From contig JAFEMH010000167.1 in assembly GCA_022495995.1 (NCBI GenBank), forward strand, positions 310,001 to 374,000: a stretch of 64,000 nucleotides of DNA, read 5' to 3'. The notes under the pieces were generated by a model. The model did no database searches, had not been told where the DNA came from, and saw only the letters and a program-made list of their open reading frames with translations. A program made the translations under genes and the position numbers. Shown here piece after piece: positions 55,445 to 64,000 of the stretch (its first letter is position 1; every line of letters begins with the position of its first letter). The stretch comes from Adenophora triphylla var. japonica. Taxonomy: Eukaryota; Streptophyta; Magnoliopsida; Asterales; Campanulaceae.

Positions 55445-55835
55445 CCAGGAGTTGACTGTTGTAACGGGAGTTACCCGACGGGAGTCACCCAAGAGTTGAC
55501 TGTTGTAACGGGAGTTACCCGACGGGAGTCACCCGAGAGTTGACTGTTGTAACGGGGGTTACCCGACGAGAGTCACCCGAGAGATGACTGTTGTAACGAG
55601 GGTTACCCGAGAGTTGACTATTGTAACGGGGGTTACCTAACGGGAGTCACCCGAGAGCTGACTGTTGTAACGGGGGTTACCCGACGGGAGTCACCCGAGA
55701 GCTGACTGTTGTAACGGGGGTTACCCGACGGGAGTCACCCGAGAGCTGACTGTTGTAACGGGGGTTACCCGACGGGAGTCACCCGAGAGCTGACTGTTGT
55801 AACGGGGGTTACCCGACGGGAGTCACCCGAGAGCT
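55445..55835. repeat. Tandem array right of element F
   Basis: About nine units of roughly 45 bases: TTGACTGTTGTAACGGGAG or GGGGTTACCCGACGGGAGTC then ACCCGAGAG. It is the right half of the array cut by element F. These units (TGTTGTAACGG) differ from the left-hand ones (TGTTCCAACGG), so the break fell at a border between sub-families. Confidence 0.92.
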
Positions 55836-56069
55836 GAATAAAAAAGGAAAGGAAAACAAAATAAGGAAATCCTAATTATAAAAGGAAAGCATAATACGAA
55901 AGCATAATTAAAACGGGAAAGGAAATCAAGATAAGGGCATTTGTACCCGAGGTTGACTGCTTAGGGGAGTCACCCCATAAATAAACGATGGACAAAACAA
56001 TAAACAACTACGAGGGACGGAAAAAACAAGATCAGGGGCAGAAAGGTAAAAGAACACTGGTCTGGTCAA

Positions 56070-56089
56070 CCGCTGTCGTACGACAGCGG
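56070..56089. promoter_or_regulatory. Perfect 20-bp palindrome upstream of a PMD gene
   Basis: CCGCTGTCGTACGACAGCGG, containing the TGTCGTACGACA core (56074-56085). It lies about 160 bases before the first possible start of the PMD gene. I see no clear TATA box nearby. Confidence 0.6.
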
Positions 56090-56133
56090 CCTCCCCACAG
56101 TCAAAATCAAATTGACGCAACAGTTCTTGAATT

Positions 56134-58703
56134 TTGAAAGAGAGAGATAGACAGAATTGCGCCAGAAAGAAGAAGAAGGGAGAGAACCCCAATTCCACCT
56201 CAAATCGACGAAGAAACTACCCAAAATTAGTCAAGAAAACCAAAAATGCCTCCAAGGGCGGAAGCAAGGAGAAACATGCAGCGGGATTTGTCCGCGAAAC
56301 GAAAGCATGTGGAGCGGAATTCACGCAAGAGATTACCGAAAGGGGATGGGCTCTATCCGAGCCTAGATTTCCACACTTCTACAGCCTCTCCTGCGGAGCA
56401 AAAAGGGGTAAGGAACTCAAACCACCACTCCCTATCCTTGAATTTTCGAAAATAAATTCCTAGGGTTCATGATTGCATTTGAGAAGAATTGCATCAAATT
56501 GAATTGCATGTTGAAATAAAGAACATAAAGTGAAAATAAATAAATGAAATCATGAGATTCAAAAAATAAATTGCACTTTGATAGAGACGGGACGGACCCT
56601 CAAAAAAAGGCAGGCAACCAGAGAATGCATGTAGAAAAATTGGTTTTGACTTGTAAGCATGACACAAAAATGCACACAAAATGATAGAAATGCACAGATT
56701 AGCTGCGATCAAAATTTGATACCTGTGCTGTGCTTACCTGCAGGTTCTGCGAACCAAGGGCCGGAGATCATTGCCACGATCTGGGGCATTCTCCCAGGTT
56801 CAGAGGAGGATCCAGACAGCCCCAAGGGGTTAATTTACGCCGCAGGGTTTGGTCCCTTTTTTACAGCTGTTGGTGTGTTTGGGAACACGGCTAGGAGCAT
56901 AGAGCTCAAGAAGGCATTCAGGCAGTACTGGTGGGACACCACCCACACCTTCCATCTATCCTGGAGAGAGTCTACCATCACTCCCTATGACTTTACTTCC
57001 ATTACCGGGCTACAGTTTACTGGTAGGACTATCTTTTCTGAGGATCCGGGGGTCCTGAGCCAGGCTGCTATTGAGGAGTTGGTTGGTTTGACCCTTCCCC
57101 TGAAGGGCAACGGGGTTCCTCTGGGAGTCTTGCACACGGCGCTGGTGGAGCAGTGCCTATTATATACTCAGGGTGCGGCCATTGTTACGGCTGAGCAGCT
57201 GGCCAGGGGATTTGCTTGGGCTGGCCTTTTTGATACCTTGTTTTGCAAAGCCTCTACCACGACATTGACTCTTTTGCTGGAGCCTCTTAGAGATTGGGAG
57301 GAGGTTTCTACATTTTCCTGGGGAGAGGCTGGTTTGGCTCAGATATATAGAGCTCTGGACGAGGTGAGCAGGGGCTCGGTCACCTCTTTTGACTGCTATC
57401 AGCCGGCGCTTGAGGTATACCTTTGCTTTATTTACATGCTAATTGTTGTCCTTTATTTGCTGTTAGCAACCCATCATTGTCTCCATATACTGAAACATCT
57501 CTTGTCTTTGCATTTCAGGCGTGGGCTTATGAGGTTTTTGGTTGCTACGCCTGGACTATTGCTGAGGAGTTTACCGCAGACATGTTCCCTGCCCTTCGCA
57601 GGTGGACCTTTGAGGCTCAAGTGAGCAAGAAGTCGGGCAGGGTGAAGCCCAGGAGGACAGCCAGTTATGAGGATACTATGGTATGTTTGAGGGGGAGGCC
57701 GGTTAGGCTACATCTGTTTCCATGGCATGGTAGATATCCTGAGGGTCTTATTGGTGCCGCGGTCGGGATGACTCGGACCAGGAAGTTGCTGGTGAGCTTG
57801 GAGGGCGATGCCCTATACTTGGGAGAGAGAGTGTTCCAACAACATGGCTATAATGTGGCCCGACGCCTTCCCCACGATCCTCCAGAGCAGATCTGGTACC
57901 CCCGGGCACTTCCTGACCTGGGGCGCTTGCTGGTGGGCATTGATGCCACTGAGTTTTCTTCCCCGGGGAACTACGACAAGTTTGTGCATACCAAGTTGGT
58001 CACTCCTCAGGTTAAGGCTGCTAGGAGGGCAGCGGGGGCAGGTTCTTCTTCTGCTGGGGCACTGCTGACTCCTCCTCTATTTTTTGAGTACGAGACTGGT
58101 GGCATCATTCGCCGCTCATCCTTTGATTTGTCTGAGACTCACCCCCGCCTGCGAGTACCTCGTGGGACTTCCTCTGTGAGTATTGTTTACTTTTCTGCTT
58201 ATTTTTGTCCTTTTAATGCATCACTTGTATATTCAGCTGTCTATAAAAACTGCTTCCTAAATAAATCTTTTGTTTCCTTGAATCAGGTGCCTACCAAGAC
58301 TTTCAAGGCGGTGGCTAAAGCATTTATCGGGGCCGTTAAGATGTTGCGCCAGTTTCAGAAGAGCGCTGAACACTGGAAGGGGAGATGCAGCTCCCAGGCT
58401 GTGGATGTCATTCCCCCGAAGAAGAGGCCGAGACCAGTTCTCGCTTCTTCCAGTTCGCAGGCCGGTGGCTCGAGCCAGCAGCCCCAGAAAGGTGATGATG
58501 ATGAGGACGATCCCTTCCAGCCCCCGTTTAGCACGGTTCCTGAGTGGCATCCATACTACGGCGAGCTCGAGCCTTGGGTGCCAGCAGAAGAGGACGATGA
58601 TGATGAGATCCATGAGGAGCCGGAGGGCGATGATCAGGAGGAAGGAGATTCCGAGGAGGGCGATGAGCAGTACGGTGACTACGAAGACTCAGAGTCGGAG
58701 TGA
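56134..58703 (+). CDS. Element E antisense plant-mobile-domain gene (four exons)
   Basis: Exons 2-4 are open and spliced in phase: 56744-57414, 57519-58175 and 58287-58703, all with GT/AG borders. The domain has KKAFRQYWWDTTHTFHLSW and TPYDFTSITGLQFTG, then (exon 3) WAYEVFGCYAWTIAEEF, FPALRRW and LLVSLEGDALYLGERVFQQHG. Exon 4 has a basic stretch (PKKRPRP) and an acidic tail (EEDDDDEIHEEPEGDDQEE onward). Exon 1 is uncertain: donor GTAAGG at 56408 joins in phase with the frame that has no ATG (SLSCGAKR), whereas ATG 56246 (MPPRAEARRNM) is one frame off, so either another splice is used or exon 1 has an indel. It is the best-preserved of the element-borne PMD genes here. Nuclear location is likely from the basic stretch. 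Confidence 0.72.
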
Positions 58704-60333
58704 TGGTGACAGCCCCCCTTTTGTCAAAGTTTATGGACTTGTAGGAGAGAGAGAGAAAAGGAGAAAAACAATGCATGCTTTTACTTTATTTGCTTTAAAT
58801 TTGTAGTACAACTATTTGGTACTTTGTAGTCTTAACAATTAAAGTACTTTTAATTCATATGCACTAGTCCGTCCCAAAATGGCAAAAAAGGATGGCACTT
58901 TTTGTGGATTTTGTATTGGTGTTGGTATTGGTAAAAAGGATGGCACTTTTGTGGATTTTTGTGTTTGTAGGTGTATTTGGTGCAACAAGAATGACAATTC
59001 CTCTCCCATGTGTTTTGGTGAGTGAGGGGAATGTGTATGAACTGTTTTGGGTGTTTCTGGATTGGTATTGAACAGGTTTGAGCAAGTATCGGATTGCCGA
59101 TGGTCTGCTGCTGATGAACTGATATGGGTGTCTGGTGGGGAGCTCCAATGTCGTACGACACAGGACAGCTTGGGGTGCCAATGTCGTACGACAAGGAAAG
59201 TCTTGACAGCAACCTTCTTAAACAATGAGCCCCAGCAGTCAAAAGAAGGACAGATTTGCAGAAAGCACATTCGAGCAGTCAAAGCAGCTCCAAAGTCAAA
59301 CCTCAACCCAAAATTAGTCCCAAGATCCGATAGCAGCAAGGAGATGGGGGGGGGTAGCTTGACAATGCCATATTTCAAAAACGGACCTCAAGCCCAAACG
59401 TGCCTCTTTGATTCGGGAGTCATTTGGTCGACTCAAAACAAAAGAATAGTTTGTACAAAAGACACCACAGGGGCGTAATGCAAGAGGAAAGCTTTTTGCG
59501 TTTTGACTCTTTTGTGAGATCAAGAGAAAGATAAATGTATATAAGAGAAGTATAAGTAGGGAGCCCCTGCTTGACAGAAAAAGTGTTTGGCTCTTCCTAG
59601 AATGTAGAAAAGAAGACTTGTCGAGACAACTGAAAGTTGAAATCATTTAAAATTATCATTTGATCGCTCGAGGAGAGACCTCACTGGTTGATCTGTCAAA
59701 TTTTAGTTATTCGAACAAGTGATCTCGAAATAGCGAACGCGTGCGGTTCGAAGATGCTGACCGGTTGAGAAGTGGTGAAACCGGGTTTAGAAGCGGATGG
59801 TGATGCACCATTGTTGCTCGTCGCTTGAGAATGCTCGTTGGGCGGCTGTCTTCATACTGGGCATCTTTGCGAGGAAAGAAAAGAAAAATAGAGAACGAAG
59901 AGGAGTAGAAGGAAGTGGACTTGACCGTTGATTAGCCCCTTCTATTTTTCGTTCTTCCTCGCAAATCCAAGGGAAGCGGTCCCTGGCGCGCATCACCTGG
60001 CCTTTACCGGAGTGCCGCTTAGAGGCACGGATGTGAAGCCTCAGTGAGGCTGTCGCGGACTGTGTATGTGAGAGAAGAAAAAAGAAAGCACACAAGAATG
60101 GGATGAGTTCCCATCTTAGAGAGAGTATGTAATATGCTCACAATGGATAGCAAAAGACTCGAGAATTGAACATGCAAGTCTTAAGAATAAACTCGAAAAG
60201 AAGAAGCACAATTGAGTGCGATAGATAGGCGATGCCGATTGATGAAGAATCCTCGGCGCTGCGCAAAGATGCTGAATCGAATTAATTTGATCGAATGTTG
60301 ATTGGTCCACGGGACACGTCTCTCTGTTTCTTC

Positions 60334-60364
<31 letters not shown>

Positions 60365-61179
60365 TTAACATACATGAGAGACTAAAACTGTATACGCGAA
60401 CCCGTGACAACCCCTATCTCGGACATGATCTGCGCGTCGTCCTTCTTGAGCGAGGACGAGAAGTGTAGAGCCCCTGGTACGGGCATTGCCCTTTGGTGAT
60501 AGGCTTCACGGCAACCGCTACCAAAAGGTAATCACATTGTATCAAGAAAGAAATGCATGTCCAATTTTACCGACTGGTGAGTTGCGGGAAAAAAAGTAAT
60601 TGGACCAAGAAAAATATTTGCGAGCATATTCAAAGAAAAGCTAATCAATCGAAAGGAAAAGCCGAGGAGACGCGAGATTGGGAAAATGAAGAGCCCCTTG
60701 TTGATCTTCACGTTGTTCATGCGAGAAAAGAACAGCCCCTTGCCGAATCTCGGGTAGACGAGCAACAATAGGTGTTGTGTGCGAAAGAGAGTGCATATAA
60801 GAGAGTGATTGGGAGAGCATACAAGAATGTGTACATATGTAGAAAGTGCACAAGAATATCGCATATAGAGGATGCGGCAGAAAAAATATGAGAATGTGTG
60901 TAAGAAAGTGCGTGAGAAAGATTTGCTCCCCCAATCGAAACATTCACCGTCTCGAAATCACTTGTTCAAAGTAGTAAAATGTGAGGTTAAACAGTGAGGG
61001 TAGCCATCAAATAATAATTTTAAATAATAACAACTTTCATAAAGGATAAGCAATATGATGTCTCAAGTCTAGCAGGAAAAGAAACGAAAGACACTTTAAT
61101 TGAAAGCAGTAAAAGATAAAAAAATGTTCACGACCAACAGACAAACATAAAACACTAGAGCCTAAGATGACTAAATGAT
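58704..61179. other. Element E spacer without pol
   Basis: Contains a repeated AAAAGGATGGCACTTTTTG / AAAAAGGATGGCACTTTTG pair (58887, 58932), a palindrome pair (59149, 59182), and non-coding DNA homologous to 37400-39500. Some GC-rich inserts, such as 59930-60060, have inverted portions (TAGCCCCTTCTATTTTTC against GAAAAATAG near 59883). No RT, protease or integrase motif was found on either strand. Confidence 0.5.
59149..59193. promoter_or_regulatory. TGTCGTACGACA pair, 33-base step
   Basis: Two perfect TGTCGTACGACA sites at 59149-59160 and 59182-59193. Same core and step as in the LTR of element E. Confidence 0.65.
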
Positions 61180-61905
61180 TCCCTTAGCTGTGAGGCGGAG
61201 GGTTGGCAACTGTGCTTGAGGGCTTCCCAATCTTGCTCTCATCGAACAGGCCCTGGATGATCTTCTGGAGTAAGAAACACTTGTTGGTGGTGTGGCCATG
61301 ACACTGATGATATCGGCAAAAGGTGGATGTATCCGGATTGGGCCTCTTGGAAGATTGTGCAGTGCTGACATACGGCTGTATCAAACCCTTCGCCATTAGG
61401 ACATCAAGAAACTGATCCATAGGCATCTCCAAGTCATCACATTGCTTCTTCTCATGGATTGGCTTTGGGGGGAGCTTGGGCAGTGGCGTCTTGTGAAAGT
61501 GACGGACCGGCATAGCAGGGATCTCGAAAGTGGGAGCTTGGTATGTGGGACCAGGAGTGAGACCATAAGCATACTGATGGGAAGGACCCTGGGGGTAGAG
61601 GAGTGCGAAACTCTTCGTAGGTGCTCATGGATGTCACGGAGGCAAGATAGCTGACGCTCCTCGAAGGCTTTTAAAGTCTCAAGCACCTCATAGCGGAAAC
61701 GGTTCATCTCCAACCTTATGTTCTGGATCTCTTTGAGGGCTTCTTGGCTTTTGATGTTTTGCCTTATAGATATGGTGCCGAGATTAGCATTCAACCCCAA
61801 ATTTTGACCTTGGTCTGGCCCCAAACCCTGACTGACATTCTACCCCTGAGCTGGATCCATACCCGAATTCTGACCCAAACCTGCTGAGACTTGTGAGTCT
61901 GCCAT
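61180..61905 (-). pseudogene. Element E Gag fragment
   Basis: On minus, ATG near 61904 opens MADSQVSAGLGQNSGMDPAQG, then TAG. The frame goes on with LGPDQGQNLGLNANLGTISI and a helical LKEIQNIRLEMNRFRYEVLE. A frame change near 61560-61620 leads to KRPNPDTSTFCRYHQCHGHT and TNKCFLLQKIIQGLFDESKIG, which is the Gag zinc-knuckle-like motif of Tat elements (compare CEYHIDKGHDTEEC in element A). The central Gag domain is missing, so this is a shortened and broken Gag. Confidence 0.7.
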
Positions 61906-62621
61906 CACTAAGACTACTGAGACTGCTGGAACTGAAACTTTGATTGGAGAGACACGAACTAACCGACCACCCGGAACTCTGATCCGATACTTTCTTGCTA
62001 TTGAGGGAATAGAGCTGTTTTAGGTACAGGAGAGGATAGGCATAGGACGGACTAATGCATATAACTCATTAAAAGCTTGGATAAAAAACATTTTTATTAA
62101 TCCTAAAAAAGGTTGGAAAAGGGGGAAGACCTTCTTTTTCGAAGTCTACACTATTTCTGGACTAGTGGGTTTCAGCACTACGTCTATAGGCCCCCTGTAT
62201 TCCACCTGTATTGCACACCCCGGGACGGACAATCCCGGCAGAGGACCTATAGGGCACGTGGAACCCACCAGTCAAAGGAGAGAACGGACCTAAGGGCATA
62301 CAAGTCAAAACAAGTCAAACTCAAGGTTTCCAAAATCAAGTCCAAGTCAACAACGTCTCGTCCCGAAGGAAGAGAGGGTCAAAGGTACGTAAGAATGTAC
62401 GAGACTGTATTTTATAGGTAAAATCCTGGAAAAAATTCGGCATGACCTCTCCTCACTTCGAGTCGAAAATCCGGCATGACCTCTCGTCACTTCATGACGA
62501 AATTTTGACATGACCCTTCGTTAGTACGTGCCAAAAAGTTGACATGGTCTCGCGTCAGTACATGTCAAAAACGCGTCATGACTTCTTGCGAAGCCATGTC
62601 GAGAAATTGACATGTACATAC
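61906..62621. other. Non-coding DNA with TGACATG repeats
   Basis: From about 62430 to 62615 the strings GGCATGACC, TTGACATGAC and TCGTCACTTCATG recur in a loose array of about seven units (GACATG plus CTCGCGTCAGTA and similar). No gene was found. Confidence 0.5.
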
Positions 62622-63921
62622 TGTAAGTACCCAAATATGTAACGCTCGCCAAAATGAGTGAAACAAAAACTGGAACACTTACCGGACAAACGGGATTTTT
62701 AGGCGTCAGTTTCACTAAATTCTGAGTCTTTTTGGAGCATAACTTAGACTGTTACGCGACCACCGAAACAGTCCAAAATTTAGATTGAGAGACAGGCGTG
62801 TGGACCAAGTCAACAAAATACGTAAGTGCTTACCTCACAAAGCCTCATGGTCCGGACGGATCATTCCACAACACGTGGCAGCTCCCTGGCGAATGTGAAA
62901 ATTCCCAAACCGCCTCAATTATTGCACTTACACCCCTCCATCTTTTCTCCATCTGCCAAGCCTCAACCCTAACCAAAACTATAAATACCCCACCCCATTC
63001 TTACAACTTCAACACAACCTCCTCCCTCCTAAAAAAAATTCCAAAATCACCCTTCTCTCTCTAAAATTAACCCACACACTCATAAAACCTTCCAAAAAAC
63101 ACACTTAAGCCCAAAACCCTTTCTAAAAGCTCGGGACGGTCTTCCCAAGATTCGTCGCTCCGAGCCCCTCCTTTCTTTCTAAAACTCAGGGTTTCTTCTC
63201 TCTAGAAACTTATCCTGAGCCCATCTTTCTTTCTAAAACTCGGGGACTTTCTCTCTCTGAAACGTCTTATCCCGAGCCCACCTTTCTTGCTCGCCCGAGC
63301 AACTCTGCTCTCTCTTTAGGCCCTCACGCTATTTAGAGGAGTAGCCACCTGATATATTCAGGGTTCTGGTAAAGATTCCTCTCGAAACTTACCAAACACA
63401 GTTGTGATGACCACAGCACAACCTAAAAAAAGCCACAAACACAGTTACGCTGCCCGACAGGGGACCACAAATCAAACCAAGCGCGGTTACGCTGCCCAAA
63501 CGCCAGCTATACCACAAAATCAACCAAAGAAGATAGACTCGAACCAAGATTGGTAAGGTCCCCTTCTCCAATTTAAATAATGTAGATATCCGATCCGAAA
63601 TTCCTTAAAACACACACACACACACAGTATACAATTATTAACAGTAGAAAGACTCGTTTATTCGAGGCATTACGGGTGAACACTAACGTTCTTCCCGTAA
63701 GGTAAATTGACCCCCAGACTCATAATACTCTAAAAAAGGCTTTTTCTCAATGTTTTGGGCTTTAACACAAAACGGCGTGGTGACTCTCATTTTTCCTTCA
63801 AAAAAGGGACTTTATCAAAAGAACCGTCAGACGAGCGGGCGAAGTGTAAAGGTTCCAGAAATAAAAATCGGGACGCAACGATGAACCGCGAAAGTGTCCC
63901 ACCACGGACACGGTATCATCA
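62622..63921 (+). repeat. Element G 5' LTR
   Basis: Starts TGTAAGTACCCAAATATG, matching the terminal family TGTGAGTACCCC of elements D and E. It has a TATA box CTATAAATACC at 62979, a leader rich in AC and CT, repeats of CTTTCTTTCTAAAACTC in U5, and ends TATCATCA just before a primer binding site. The left end is inferred from the shared terminal motif, and the element continues beyond the window. Confidence 0.6.
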
Positions 63922-63923
63922 GT

Positions 63924-63941
63924 TGGCGACTCCGCTGGGGA
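63924..63941 (+). promoter_or_regulatory. Element G primer binding site (tRNA-Arg type)
   Basis: TGGCGACTCCGCTGGGGA, two bases after the LTR end CA, identical to that of element F but on the plus strand. It shows that a Tat/Ogre element begins here and runs off the right edge. Confidence 0.8.
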
Positions 63942-64000
63942 ATTTAAGTTTTAAAAACGGAACACGTTTTCAAAACTTTTTGTGGGTCAAGCTTTCATAT

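Larger units (their letters stand above)
41212..61905 (-). mobile_element. Element E internal region, split by element F
   Basis: Reading on minus from the right: a Gag frame (61905-61180), a 2.4-kb spacer without pol, a spliced PMD gene on the other strand (56134-58703), a tandem array cut in two by element F, a stem-loop, the polypurine tract, and the 3' LTR ending at 41211. No RT, RNase H or integrase was found, so E looks like a non-autonomous derivative. Its 5' LTR is not in the window or is lost. Confidence 0.55.

Noticed and set aside
58839..59378. 179-residue minus ORF after the PMD gene
   Set aside because: Low-complexity Thr/Lys/His-rich translation of a repeated AAAAGGATGGCAC segment; no retroelement motif.

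Overview
The window looks like repeat-rich plant nuclear DNA, most likely from a eudicot. The evidence is Tat/Ogre-type Ty3-gypsy elements with a second, archaeal-type RNase H and antisense extra ORFs, a Ty1-copia element primed by tRNA-Met, Stowaway-type MITEs, a tRNA-derived SINE, and spliced genes with TATA boxes. I see no prokaryotic gene organisation. Only one ordinary host gene is convincingly intact: a kelch-like protein at 2865-4013.

Layout. 1-10044: AT-rich DNA with a TIR element (about 1109-2550), the kelch-like gene, a 0.75-kb direct duplication of its downstream region (4763-5513 and 7911-8657) with a 3' remnant of a second kelch copy between, three MITEs and a SINE. 10045-22577: a MITE split by element A (10161-22541, minus strand, TSD GGGGC). 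A carries LTRs, a tRNA-Asp-like PBS, a long gag-pro-RT-RNaseH frame, a broken integrase, and a spliced antisense gene with its own TATA box. 24034-25385: a truncated third kelch copy, a Gly/Ser/Tyr-rich tail fragment and a 52-bp tandem array. 25694-29552: element B, a minus-strand Tat fragment (DUF7745-like ORF on plus, RNaseH-integrase on minus). 30474-35112: element C, a copia element with matching 338-bp LTRs. 35113-37378: element D, the 3' end of a plus-strand Tat element. 39537-61905: element E, a minus-strand Tat element with gag and a plant-mobile-domain (PMD) gene but no visible pol. E is interrupted at 41865-55439 by element F (13.6 kb, TSD TCACC), which carries two antisense genes and a decayed pol lacking the integrase core. 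62622-63921: the 5' LTR of element G (plus strand), with a tRNA-Arg PBS at the window edge.

How it fits together. Most Tat-type elements share a plan: gag-pol on one strand and a spliced PMD, DUF7745 or gypsy-type-transposon gene convergent to it, often followed by a tandem array, a conserved stem-loop, the PPT and the 3' LTR. Two unexplained signals recur. One is a family of 12-bp near-palindromes (T[G/C]TCG..CGA[C/G]A) in pairs at fixed spacing: 19 bp for the TCTCG type, usually 33 bp for the TGTCG type. Several pairs lie about 20 bp upstream of TATA boxes. The other is a stem-loop (CTACG...CGTAG) found at six places, whose inner stem changes sequence but keeps pairing.

All calls were made by reading the sequence. 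No database search or alignment program was run; domain names come from motif recognition.
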